A stretch of 64,000 nucleotides of DNA. Origin: Eggerthella timonensis. GTDB taxonomy: Bacteria; Actinomycetota; Coriobacteriia; Coriobacteriales; Eggerthellaceae. The translations under genes were made by a program, and so were the position numbers. The notes under the pieces were generated by a model. It ran no database searches, was not told the origin of the DNA, and saw only the letters and a program-made list of their open reading frames with translations. Shown piece by piece: positions 1 through 8,459 of this stretch; within the stretch, counting starts at the first letter, position 1; each line of letters opens with the position of its first letter. The stretch spans positions 2,404,539 to 2,468,538 of the forward strand of contig NZ_FXXA01000002.1 of NCBI RefSeq assembly GCF_900184265.1, written 5' to 3'.

Positions 1-178
1 GAGCTCGGATGCGGCCGGATGCCGCTCGTTGCGAATACGACCTTTGCGTAGCGGTACGGTCTTGCTTCGCGCCGCAGCCTCGTTTCGTGCAGCATCTCGA
101 GCATCGCAGGCTCGGGATGCGCGATACTGGACAGGTGGGGAAGTCGCCGGTTTCAAGTAGGAAGGATCGAAGATACCG

Positions 179-1051
179 ATGCTGATGCTGAAAAACGATG
201 CGCTGTCGGTTCGCGTCTCGAGCGAGGGCGCCGAGCTGCAGAGCGTCGTGCGCGATGGCGTCGAGCGGATGTGGTCGGGCGACCCTGCGGTGTGGGGTCG
301 TCGGGCACCGCTGCTGTTCCCGCTGATCGGGCGCTTGCGGGATGGCTGGTACGCGAACGGCGGCGAGCGCGTGGACGCGCCGATGCACGGATTCTGCCGC
401 GATAGGCTGTTCGTCGCCGAGCTGGTTTCGAGTACGCAGGCGCGCTTCGAGACGGCTTCGGACGACGGGACGCGGGCCGTCTACCCCTTCGACTTCCGCC
501 TGCGCGTGGACTTCTCGCTCGAGGGTGCGACCATCGTGAAGACGCATACCGTGGAGAACGCGGGCGACGTTCCGATGCCGTTCGAACTGGGCGGCCACGA
601 GGCGTACGCGACGCGCCTGCTGCCCGGCGAGAGCATGGCCGACTATTTCGTGCGCTTCGAAGGCGTCGATGCGATCGAGATGTTCGGGCTGGACGAAGCG
701 GGCATCCTCACGCTGCCGAAGATCGAGGTGCCGCTCGAGGACGGCCGCCTGACGAAGACGCCCGAGCAGCTGGGCATCGACACCGTGGTGCTGGAGAACG
801 TCCCGGGGAGCGCGGTCGCGCTAGCGAGCGGCACGAACGGCTACGAGGTCACGGTGGAGTTCCGGGACTTCCCCTACCTGGGCATATGGACGAAGGCGGG
901 TCAGGCCGATGCCCGCTACCTGTGCCTCGAGCCGTGGTCGGCGCTGCCCGATGCGCATTTCTCGCCGCGCGAGCTGGCCGAGAAGCCCGGCGTGCGCGTG
1001 CTCGCGCCGGGGGAGCGTACGACGCTGACGTACCGGATGACGTTTCGCTAG
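179..1051 (+). CDS. Aldose 1-epimerase (mutarotase) family protein, LacX-like
   Basis: This 290-residue soluble protein has the galactose-mutarotase fold pattern. The two expected histidines sit in MHGFCRD (H70) and GGHEAY (H140), and the expected glutamate is in CLEPWS (E251). The family interconverts the anomers of aldoses in the cytoplasm; the LacX-like branch has no firmly known sugar, so the substrate is open. The first ATG is preceded by GGAAGGA about 12 bases upstream; a second in-frame ATG two codons later is an alternative start. It converges with the flavoreductase gene downstream, and a GTTGAGGG/CCCTCAAC hairpin lies between the two stops. Family assignment is firm, sugar specificity is inference. 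Confidence 0.85.
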   Translation: MLMLKNDALSVRVSSEGAELQSVVRDGVERMWSGDPAVWGRRAPLLFPLIGRLRDGWYANGGERVDAPMHGFCRDRLFVAELVSSTQARFETASDDGTRAVYPFDFRLRVDFSLEGATIVKTHTVENAGDVPMPFELGGHEAYATRLLPGESMADYFVRFEGVDAIEMFGLDEAGILTLPKIEVPLEDGRLTKTPEQLGIDTVVLENVPGSAVALASGTNGYEVTVEFRDFPYLGIWTKAGQADARYLCLEPWSALPDAHFSPRELAEKPGVRVLAPGERTTLTYRMTFR

Positions 1052-1062
1052 GAACGATGCCC

Positions 1063-1088
1063 GTTGAGGGCCCCGGAGGGCCCTCAAC
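1063..1088. terminator. Hairpin between convergent genes
   Basis: GTTGAGGG and CCCTCAAC form an 8-bp stem between the stops of the mutarotase and flavoreductase genes. There is no clear T-run, so terminator function is inferred from position. Confidence 0.5.
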
Positions 1089-1111
1089 GAGGAGGGAGGG
1101 GGAACGGAGCG

Positions 1112-2740
1112 TTATGCGCCGAGCGTATCCACGGGCTCGTCGAGCATACCGAGAGCCGAGCGGGCCGACAGCACGCCGAACGTCCATGCGCGGCCGTGGG
1201 AGCCGCCGGTGATGAACAGGGGATAGTCGTCGCCGTAGTAGGAACCGGACGCGTTTCCTGCGGCGTAGAGGCCGCCCAAGGGCTTGTTGGACTCGTCGAG
1301 CACCTCGAGCTTCTCGTTGATGGCGAGGCCCCCGCACGTGGAGAGGACGCTGGGCATGCGCTTGATGGCGTAGAAGGGCGCTTCCTTGATGCCGTTGTAG
1401 GTCATGAACGTGCCGTCGACGCCGAAGTCCTCGTCGTAGCCCGCGTCCACCAGCTCGTTGTAGCGAGCTACCGTGGCCACGAGGTTCTCCTTGTCGATGC
1501 CGCACTTCTCCGCGAGTTCCTCGATGCTGTCCGCCTCGACGATGGCGCCGCGCTCCAAGGCCGACTTCCAGTCGTTGACCGGATCCGCCGTGCCGCGGCT
1601 GTGGCTGTTGGGATGCTTGTAGTCTCCCTGAGGAGCGTGCTGATCCCAATTCTTGTCGATGATCTGGAACGCGGTCATCTCGGGTTGGTAGCGGACTTGG
1701 GTCACATGGCTTTGATAGCCGAGGTTCTCGTTTCCGAAGCGCTCGCCGTTCAGGTTCACCCGAAGCCAGGGGATGCCGGAATAGGGGGCGTTTCCTTCAG
1801 GCATCCAGGTGGGATCGAAGTGCATCATCATGGTATGGGGAGCGGGATCGATGGAGGCGCCTGCCCACATGCCCATCTTCTGGCCGTCGCCCGTGTTGCA
1901 CGGCGCGCCGTGCATGCTTTGCACGCCGAGCATGAGGGGGCAATAGGCTTCGAGCATCTCCTTGTCGTCGGACGTGTCACCCGTGCATAGGATGACGCCC
2001 TTCGAGGCGTTCACTTTAACGTAGCCTACCTTGCTCTCGCCGATCACGCCGGTGACGCGCCCGGTTTCGTCTTGGACAAGCTGAACGGCGGGGGTGTTGT
2101 AGCGAACGTCGGCGCCTGCGGCCACGGCTTTGTCGGCGACTGCGTTCAGAAGCTTCTTGAACTGCTCGTAGCGCGTGGCCATGTCGTTGTTGACGTACCA
2201 GCCGTACGTGTGGCCGGAACCTTGCATAACGGGGGTGAATTCGGGCGTTTGGCGGATGATGTAGTCGACCACCTCGCCGCTGCGTCGCAAGAAGGTTTGA
2301 ACGACCTTGGGATTGTCGCGGCCGTTCGACAGGTTGGCGAAGTCGTTGTATATCTGCGCAAGGTCGTAGGTTTGCCCGGCGTCGAGGAACATCTGGGAAT
2401 TGTAGGCGGCGACGCACCACCCGTTGGTGATGACCTGGTCGAGCTTTTGCAGGACGACGACCTTGGCGCCGCTTTGCGCGGCGGCCATGGCGCACGTGGT
2501 GCCCGAGGAGCCGAAACCCACCACGCAGATATCGGTATCGACGGTTTCGACGATGTCCGCATCGCTGATGGGGACGGGCTTGGTCTCCCAGCTCCAACGC
2601 ACCCCCTCTGCCGCGCTCGCGTCAGCTTCGGCCGATGCCTTGCCGCTCGGAGCGCAGCCGACCATGCTCGTGACGGCGGCGCCCGCTACGGCGGCAGCGG
2701 CTCCGGTCAAGAAGTTGCGCCGCGAAATGTTCTGTTCCAT
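1112..2740 (-). CDS. Tat-exported FAD-dependent oxidoreductase (flavocytochrome c / fumarate reductase flavoprotein-like)
   Basis: The ATG at 2740 has GAGAAAGGA upstream and gives a 542-residue protein. It opens with a Tat motif (SRRNFLTG) and a hydrophobic stretch ending in a lipobox-like SMVGC, so it is probably exported and may be a Tat lipoprotein. The FAD-binding GxGxxG follows (VVGFGSSG), and the C-terminus has the second FAD-contact block (LYAAGNASG). Family members reduce organic acceptors such as fumarate, urocanate or plant and drug molecules at the cell surface. No haem c motif or FMN domain is present, so electrons must come from a partner. The HHxMGG active-site block of true fumarate reductases reads STCGGLAIN here, so the substrate is probably not fumarate. 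It is divergent from a membrane LuxR regulator that likely controls it. Confidence 0.9.
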   Translation of the reverse strand: MEQNISRRNFLTGAAAAVAGAAVTSMVGCAPSGKASAEADASAAEGVRWSWETKPVPISDADIVETVDTDICVVGFGSSGTTCAMAAAQSGAKVVVLQKLDQVITNGWCVAAYNSQMFLDAGQTYDLAQIYNDFANLSNGRDNPKVVQTFLRRSGEVVDYIIRQTPEFTPVMQGSGHTYGWYVNNDMATRYEQFKKLLNAVADKAVAAGADVRYNTPAVQLVQDETGRVTGVIGESKVGYVKVNASKGVILCTGDTSDDKEMLEAYCPLMLGVQSMHGAPCNTGDGQKMGMWAGASIDPAPHTMMMHFDPTWMPEGNAPYSGIPWLRVNLNGERFGNENLGYQSHVTQVRYQPEMTAFQIIDKNWDQHAPQGDYKHPNSHSRGTADPVNDWKSALERGAIVEADSIEELAEKCGIDKENLVATVARYNELVDAGYDEDFGVDGTFMTYNGIKEAPFYAIKRMPSVLSTCGGLAINEKLEVLDESNKPLGGLYAAGNASGSYYGDDYPLFITGGSHGRAWTFGVLSARSALGMLDEPVDTLGA

Positions 2741-3069
2741 GCTCGATCCTTTCTCGATGCGCGTCCACTGCGGGTTTCCGACGTCGGACGCTCCCTCTCC
2801 TTTGCTCGAAACGATGCCTGCGTGTGCCAACGGCATCGCTGTCGTCGCTGAAACCATACAAGCTCGGTCGAAGCTCGCCATCCTCCTCCGCGCTTGGAAG
2901 GAGGGGGATATTCGGGAGAGGGATATCCCCCTTGCCTCATATAGAGGGGGGATATTGGTTGATTGAGCGGCGTTCTTCGTGTTGCAGCGCTATAATTCCC
3001 TCGCAGAGAGGGTTTGGCGGGGGATTGTTGCGCAGGAAGGGGAAGGCGCATGCGAGCGGGGAATGCGAT
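2741..3069. promoter_or_regulatory. Divergent regulatory region with three GGGGGATAT repeats
   Basis: This 329-base gap separates the flavoreductase from its LuxR neighbour. It holds GGGGGATATT at 2903-2912, the same motif inverted at 2921-2932 (GATATCCCCCT), and GGGGGATATT again at 2947-2956. The two direct copies are 44 bp apart, about four helical turns. These are candidate operators for the adjacent regulator. No further gene is seen in the gap. Confidence 0.6.
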
Positions 3070-4473
3070 ATGAAAGCGAAACGGTTCGCGGGCTTCAAGG
3101 AGCGCTTCATCGAGATGCCCTTCGCCTTCACGGGCATGGGGCTTTTCCGCGTGTGGACGGAAACGGTGTACTCCAACGGCGCCATCGCGTTCCCGGCGCA
3201 AGACCAGACAGGTTTCGGGTTCGCCGCCTTCAACATGATAGCCGCTGCCGTTCTTCTCGGTGCGGCTGCCTGCTCGCGTCGAATCGCGCCCTTGCACGGC
3301 AAGCCGGGGATCCCCCTCGTCACTGGCATCTGTCTGGTGGTTTCCGCATGCATGAATTTTTCGAGCATGTACATCCCGGAGCTGGCAGGAGTCTTTGGCG
3401 CTCCAGCCGCCATCCTGGGAGCGATCGGCATCGCCTTTATCATCTTGCTATGGTCGGAGCTGTTCGGTTGTTTGAACCCGTTTCGAGTGGCGTTGTACTT
3501 TTCCGGCGGGTTGGTCGTCGGGGCCTTGGTGCTGTGGCTTTTCAAAGGGCTTGCCATACCTTGGCTGTGGGTGTGCACGTGTCTCGTCCCCGTCGTCAGC
3601 CTGATCTGCCTTCGTCGCGCGTACGCGCTCTTGCCCGACAACGAGCGCCCTCACGCCGCATGGGGCTCTTTCTCTTTCCCCTGGAAGCCGATCGCGATCG
3701 TCGCGCTTTACTCTTTCTCCTACGGCATGTGCGAGAGCGTGTTCGGAAGCGAGTTGGGCATTCATTCTGGCTTCGGATGCGTGGCCGCCGCCGGTGCGGT
3801 GTACTTGGTCGTCTGCCTGCGCCGCGATCGACTGAGGCTTTCCTTCGCCTATTTCGCAGCATGCCCGCTGCTCCTGGTGTCGCTCGTGCCCTTGGGCTCA
3901 TGGTTCTCGTTCGGTGGGGAGCTGGCGAGCTTCTGCGCCCTGGGGGCCTACACCTTCGTGCTGATCGTCATCATGGTAGTGCTCAGCAACCTCGCCTATC
4001 AATACGGGTTCAACGCGGTATGGCTTTTCGGCATCGAAAGGGCTGTCCGGCTCGTGTCGGTGCAGGCGGGGCTGACGGCGACGGAGGTGCTCCCCGCATC
4101 CTCTCTCGGCTATGCGGTGCTGTGCGCCGTCGTCGCCGTGGCCGTCGTGACGGCCACGCTCTTCTTCCTTTCGGAGAAGCAGCTGACGACGCCGTGGGGA
4201 GCCGTGTTGAAGAGCTTCAGCGGCCAAAGCTGCGACAATCGCTCGCGTATCGGCGTGAAGTGCGATGAGCTGAGCGAGAAGTTCGGCCTGACGTCGCGCG
4301 AGTCGGAGATCCTTACCCTGATCGTTCAAGGAAAGAAGCAGGGGCAGGTGGCAAGGGATCTCTATATCGCGCCGAGCACGGTGAAAACGCACATCAAGCA
4401 CTTGTATCAGAAGCTGGACGTACATTCGCGCACAGAGCTTTCCGAGCTCGTAGGCGTGGAGTTGGGAGAGTAG
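3070..4473 (+). CDS. LuxR-type transcriptional regulator with multi-span membrane sensor domain
   Basis: This 467-residue protein starts at MKAKRFAGF, with GCGGGGAA just upstream. About 380 residues of strongly hydrophobic sequence, likely ten to twelve membrane spans, are followed by a C-terminal LuxR/GerE helix-turn-helix (LTSRESEILTLI ... STVKTHIKHLYQKL). This architecture is abundant in Eggerthellaceae. It is thought to sense a small molecule or respiratory cue in the membrane and switch on a nearby reductase gene, here the divergent flavoreductase. The ligand cannot be read from sequence. The stop codon is one base from the start of tag, so the two may be co-transcribed. Confidence 0.9.
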   Translation: MKAKRFAGFKERFIEMPFAFTGMGLFRVWTETVYSNGAIAFPAQDQTGFGFAAFNMIAAAVLLGAAACSRRIAPLHGKPGIPLVTGICLVVSACMNFSSMYIPELAGVFGAPAAILGAIGIAFIILLWSELFGCLNPFRVALYFSGGLVVGALVLWLFKGLAIPWLWVCTCLVPVVSLICLRRAYALLPDNERPHAAWGSFSFPWKPIAIVALYSFSYGMCESVFGSELGIHSGFGCVAAAGAVYLVVCLRRDRLRLSFAYFAACPLLLVSLVPLGSWFSFGGELASFCALGAYTFVLIVIMVVLSNLAYQYGFNAVWLFGIERAVRLVSVQAGLTATEVLPASSLGYAVLCAVVAVAVVTATLFFLSEKQLTTPWGAVLKSFSGQSCDNRSRIGVKCDELSEKFGLTSRESEILTLIVQGKKQGQVARDLYIAPSTVKTHIKHLYQKLDVHSRTELSELVGVELGE

Positions 4474-4474
4474 C

Positions 4475-5053
4475 ATGGAAGAAAAGACCAGGTGCGCGTG
4501 GGCGGGCGATGTCCCCGTCTACGTGGACTACCACGACAACGAGTGGGGCAGGCCCACCCACGACGACCGCGAGCTGTTCGAGCTGCTGGTCCTGGAGGGC
4601 GCGCAGGCGGGGCTGTCGTGGCTTACCATCCTCAAGAAGCGCGAGGCGTACCGCGAGGCCTTCGACGGCTTCGACCCTGCCAAAGTGGCGCGCTACGACG
4701 AGGCGAAGGTCGAGGAGCTCATGGCGAACGCGGGCATCGTCCGCAACCGACGCAAGATCGAAGCGGCCGTGGCCAACGCGCAGCAGTTCCTGGACGTGGC
4801 CCGCGAGTTCGGGAGCTTCGACGCGTTCATCTGGGGGTACGTGGACGGCGAGCCCATCGTGAACCATTGGAAGACCCAAACGGACGTGCCGGCCACCACG
4901 CCGCTCTCCGACCGCATCAGCAAGGACCTCAAGAAGCGCGGCTTCAAATTCGTCGGCTCCACCATAGTGTATGCCTATATGCAGTCCATCGGCATGGTGA
5001 ACGACCACGTGGCGGATTGCTTCGTGCGGGAGGAGCTGGAGGAAACGCTATAA
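4475..5053 (+). CDS. tag: DNA-3-methyladenine glycosylase I
   Basis: This 192-residue protein removes 3-methyladenine from alkylated DNA, the first step of base excision repair. The catalytic-region signature LEGAQAGLSW is present with Glu41, and the zinc-snap residues of the Tag family are all found: C7, H20, H178 and C182. Full length for the family. It starts one base after the regulator stop, suggesting translational coupling or a shared transcript. Assignment is firm. Confidence 0.95.
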   Translation: MEEKTRCAWAGDVPVYVDYHDNEWGRPTHDDRELFELLVLEGAQAGLSWLTILKKREAYREAFDGFDPAKVARYDEAKVEELMANAGIVRNRRKIEAAVANAQQFLDVAREFGSFDAFIWGYVDGEPIVNHWKTQTDVPATTPLSDRISKDLKKRGFKFVGSTIVYAYMQSIGMVNDHVADCFVREELEETL

Positions 5054-5157
5054 ACAAAAGCCCTGTTCTTGCAAACTTGTCTTTTGAGCGGCTGTTCTTG
5101 TTTTCGATAGCTAATATATAGCATAAGTATCTAACTCAGAGTCTTCGCAAAGGCCTG

Positions 5158-6801
5158 TCAGTACAATTGAGCTAGATTGTCTTCAATTTCATTTTGCAGG
5201 GTGCGATATTTCCTTTTTACGAGCGCAGATGGGTGTATGCCGTCAGCAATAGCGCTGAGATCATCTCCGTCGATCAAAAGTATGCTCTTTCCTTGACACG
5301 CAAGTCGTATCGACTGCTCAACAGCTACCTTGCTGAATCCAGACATGGAAATGATTAGGCCAGTTCTGCATCCTTTCGCATCCATGACGAAAGATAGGTT
5401 GCGTAAAGCGGTGACCCCTGTGATCTTAGCCCTGTTTTTACATTCGACCAGCAATATGGTTCCCATGTCCCAAGCATCCTGATTCAGCGACGCGTTCACA
5501 TAGCAAATGTCTATCTCGCAATCGTCTGCTTTCACCCTTCGGCCCGCCAATAGCCACCCTTCAACAGCGCTGAGCATGTATGCGGCCAGGTTCTCGAGAG
5601 CTATGCCTTTATCCGAAGCGGTTGAGACTGTGCAGCTCACGAGCAATTCGCAAAACCTTTCGCAACTGAAGGCCTGCGGCTCAAATGTCAGGGTACCAGG
5701 AAGATTCTGACATAAAATCGGCATGATAGCGTTCAGCTGATAAACTCTGTATGGCATTTCAAGCGCAAAACGCCTGGTCAAAGAAGATTCTTCTATGCCC
5801 CTCAAAGACTGAGCGGCGTATTCGGCAGACATCAGAAACGATTTGAGAAAGGTGTCTTCATCGACAATGGCTTCACTTGTTTCATAGGGGAGCCTCTCTT
5901 TCAGCATTGCCAGAAAGTCTCGATAAATGCTTCGCGCTTCACGTAGGCTCCACTTGCGAATGTAAATCGAGACGGCGCAGCAATATAAGAGCGCATTGAT
6001 CCACTCATCCGCAATGGAATAAGGCAAGATATGTATCCCGTAGCCGTAAGCAGGGTTTGTTAGAATCTGTTCGATATCGACTTCCGTCCATCGGTCGACT
6101 ATGGACGAGTCCGTTTGCTGACTGAGAAAAGGAATTTCACCACTTAGGCAAATTCTTCGGGCACCTTCAAGAAGCAATTCCCACTCGTGTTCATATGGGT
6201 TAAAAAACGGTGCTATGATTCTTTTACCCTTGATAGAATTGAGCATGAATGAAGTTGTAATCATTTGATGCTTGAAAAGAACAGGTTCTTCCTGCTCGAT
6301 CCAAGCTTCCGCAAATTGCTCAAGGGAGAGTAAGCATTCGTTTTTCCCTGGGAAAGCATTCCCTGTCGTCATTACGAGCAATGCAAATTTTTCTTCATAG
6401 TCGTGCATCTGGAGGTAATTTGCCTTCGACCACGGCGTCACTGCCCTTGCTATCGGCGCGCACATTTCAAGAAACTCATCGAAACTTTTGTCGTAAAGAA
6501 TCTCACGGGTTGCTGGCTTTATCGATAAGGCGTTATCAAGATCGTGGCGGATTGCTGTATTTATCGAGAAACTGAAAGACTTTTTGAGCAGAACGTCTTT
6601 AAACGTATCAACATCTTCTTCATGTCCATAGAACCCGTATACCTCAGTAAAATTGATGCCTTCTTTTGTTGCGGTTGAGGATTGTTCGTTGCGTAGCTCA
6701 GCTATACATTCAATGAAATTCAAAGGGTTCGTCAAAGTGTCTTTTGAGACAAACTGGAACTTCTCTCCATCGTCAAGTACAGCAAGGTACAAGAGTTCCA
6801 T
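5158..6801 (-). CDS. Putative PD-(D/E)xK nuclease-domain protein of an AT-rich island
   Basis: The ATG at 6801 is chosen because AGGAG lies six bases upstream; an in-frame start nine codons earlier has no such site. The 547-residue product is not recognised over its N-terminal 390 residues. Its C-terminus shows a restriction-endonuclease-like core: a glutamate in LENLAAY (E403), DDCEIDICYV (D431) and then LLVECKN (E453, K455), followed by a strand/helix pattern ending in ILLIDGDD, as in Mrr-like and related DNA-cleaving domains. Base composition is much more AT-rich than the flanking genes, so transfer is likely. With the HEPN protein 600 bases away it may be part of a defence locus. Nuclease fold is probable, biological role is inference. 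Confidence 0.65.
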   Translation of the reverse strand: MELLYLAVLDDGEKFQFVSKDTLTNPLNFIECIAELRNEQSSTATKEGINFTEVYGFYGHEEDVDTFKDVLLKKSFSFSINTAIRHDLDNALSIKPATREILYDKSFDEFLEMCAPIARAVTPWSKANYLQMHDYEEKFALLVMTTGNAFPGKNECLLSLEQFAEAWIEQEEPVLFKHQMITTSFMLNSIKGKRIIAPFFNPYEHEWELLLEGARRICLSGEIPFLSQQTDSSIVDRWTEVDIEQILTNPAYGYGIHILPYSIADEWINALLYCCAVSIYIRKWSLREARSIYRDFLAMLKERLPYETSEAIVDEDTFLKSFLMSAEYAAQSLRGIEESSLTRRFALEMPYRVYQLNAIMPILCQNLPGTLTFEPQAFSCERFCELLVSCTVSTASDKGIALENLAAYMLSAVEGWLLAGRRVKADDCEIDICYVNASLNQDAWDMGTILLVECKNRAKITGVTALRNLSFVMDAKGCRTGLIISMSGFSKVAVEQSIRLACQGKSILLIDGDDLSAIADGIHPSALVKRKYRTLQNEIEDNLAQLY

Positions 6802-6897
6802 AATGCTCCTATCCTGAACTTGTAACAATAAATGAGACTAGTAGAAAATGCTCCGATCATATTACCTTATTGATAATAATCTGCTTTTCGGCGAGTG

Positions 6898-7113
6898 CTA
6901 CACCAGGTCGAACACAATGGTCAGCCCAAAGGTGAGCGGTAGCGTGGACACCGTGCCGCGCGCGGCCGTTTTGCACGGATGGGTGAAGCTTCGCCAGCCG
7001 GACATGTTGTAAGCCACGTACAGCAGGATTGCCGCGATGGTCGGCATGAAGATGATGGCGTATCGAATGGCGTTGAGGAACGGTATCGCGACGTTCTCTT
7101 CGATTATCGTCAT
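6898..7113 (-). CDS. Small hydrophobic protein, possible gene remnant
   Basis: A 71-residue open frame with one clear membrane span (residues about 15-35) and a second weaker hydrophobic stretch at the C-terminus. No family is recognised. It sits between the two AT-rich island genes but is itself GC-richer, so it may be a remnant of the ancestral locus or a fragment of a larger membrane protein. Weakly supported. Confidence 0.3.
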   Translation of the reverse strand: MTIIEENVAIPFLNAIRYAIIFMPTIAAILLYVAYNMSGWRSFTHPCKTAARGTVSTLPLTFGLTIVFDLV

Positions 7114-7403
7114 GTCGTTCGTGAGTGAGGAGAGATAATCGGCGATATTGACCTACGGTAGTGCCCGGTATCGCGTAAAATGATGCTTTTGAATGTTGGC
7201 TCTTAAGTCTCTAATGGTGTCGACGACAGGTCTCTTTTCAACGAGGGGACTGGGATTGAAACATAATATGGTTGTGCCAATGCCTTTGCTTGCAAAGAAT
7301 CAGGGACTTGCTTTTTCTGCCGCTCTCGTCAAGCTCATCTAGAAGTTGATGCGCTTTCGCAGCGAACTGCAATAGTGACAAATGGCTTGCATGCAAAACA
7401 TGA
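7114..7403. other. Gap in AT-rich island with no recognised gene
   Basis: About 290 bases with scattered stops in all frames. I see no RNA gene, clear terminator or repeat here. Confidence 0.5.
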
Positions 7404-8366
7404 TCAATGCAACTTCATGGTAAAACTAGCAGAAAACAATCCGGTTAGATTTGGATTTCTTTCCCAATTTGGAATACTGTCACCGAACAAGTCCTCGCCC
7501 AGTGCAAAGCTGACATCGCAACATGCAGTCGCTATTTCTTTTATAGGCTCGCATAACGTCAGAAACAAATCGAGATAGGCTATTAATTCTCTTTGACCCC
7601 AATTCGTATCGATGCTGTATCGTTCGCTCATTAAAATATCGTGTACTAGGCGGTTTCGCATATCGATAAAGAGTTTAAAGCCGTTATCCACATCCTCAGA
7701 AAACTCGAAAGACTCTTTCATGATGTTGACCATCGCGCCCAGCGTCTTATGACTCCAATATTCGATAGCCTCATTAATCGTCTCTATTTTGCGGCGTTGC
7801 TTGTCTGAGAATGCAAAAACAAACGAATGATTCAGAAACCATTCAATCTCCTGCGACTCCCTGAGAGCCATGCCGAGCATTTGGTAAATAATAGTCTTGA
7901 TATCAGCTGTTTCTTCATCGATCGGTACCACTTTAGGAAGATCAGGATTGAACTTCCATAGAGCTCTCACTCCAATAGTCCTAGTATGATGCAGACCACT
8001 GGAATCGCAGGAGTATACAACGCCATCTAATAAGATTTCTTCAGCTCCTTCCGCTACTCGAAAGGAGGCGCCCAATTCCTTTAAGAGCCATTGGTCTGGA
8101 TAATATGGCCAAGCGTGAAGCTTCCCGGACTCAATTTTGCTCACCTGCGAGGGAGCATTCTTCCTCGACCATTCAAGAAAACGAGCATCTGCGACTTCTT
8201 CTAGATTGTCGGGGATGTCGCAAATCAGCGTAGCTTTGAGATCCTTCGTTTCAAAGTCATTCATATCGCGATCTACTCTGATGGCGCTCCGCTTATTCTT
8301 GGCAACCACAAAACAATCTTCGTAGCCATCCGATTCAACGTAATATAGCTTCCATTTCGCAGACAT
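7404..8366 (-). CDS. Hypothetical protein with HEPN-like RNxxxH motif
   Basis: A 320-residue protein of unknown family and AT-rich composition. Residues 155-290 are helical in character and contain DMRNRLVHDI, in which R237-N238 and H242 fit the R-x4-H catalytic signature of HEPN RNases. Conserved-looking aromatic and charged residues precede it. HEPN proteins often act as RNA-cutting toxins or defence effectors, but the motif also occurs in non-catalytic HEPN folds. The neighbour across the gap is the PD-(D/E)xK protein on the same strand. No antitoxin-like small gene is evident beside it. Confidence 0.55.
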   Translation of the reverse strand: MSAKWKLYYVESDGYEDCFVVAKNKRSAIRVDRDMNDFETKDLKATLICDIPDNLEEVADARFLEWSRKNAPSQVSKIESGKLHAWPYYPDQWLLKELGASFRVAEGAEEILLDGVVYSCDSSGLHHTRTIGVRALWKFNPDLPKVVPIDEETADIKTIIYQMLGMALRESQEIEWFLNHSFVFAFSDKQRRKIETINEAIEYWSHKTLGAMVNIMKESFEFSEDVDNGFKLFIDMRNRLVHDILMSERYSIDTNWGQRELIAYLDLFLTLCEPIKEIATACCDVSFALGEDLFGDSIPNWERNPNLTGLFSASFTMKLH

Positions 8367-8459
8367 TCAATAGCCTATTCTCACTCGGTAATCGTATACA
8401 GATAAAGGGTTCTTTCCTTGCTATGTTTGTGCAGTTCAGAGGGTTGCGAAAGCAATTTC

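Noticed and set aside
1-178. Possible end of a preceding gene (short open frame stopping at 51)
   Set aside because: Only 16 codons visible and no recognisable motif; cannot be supported.
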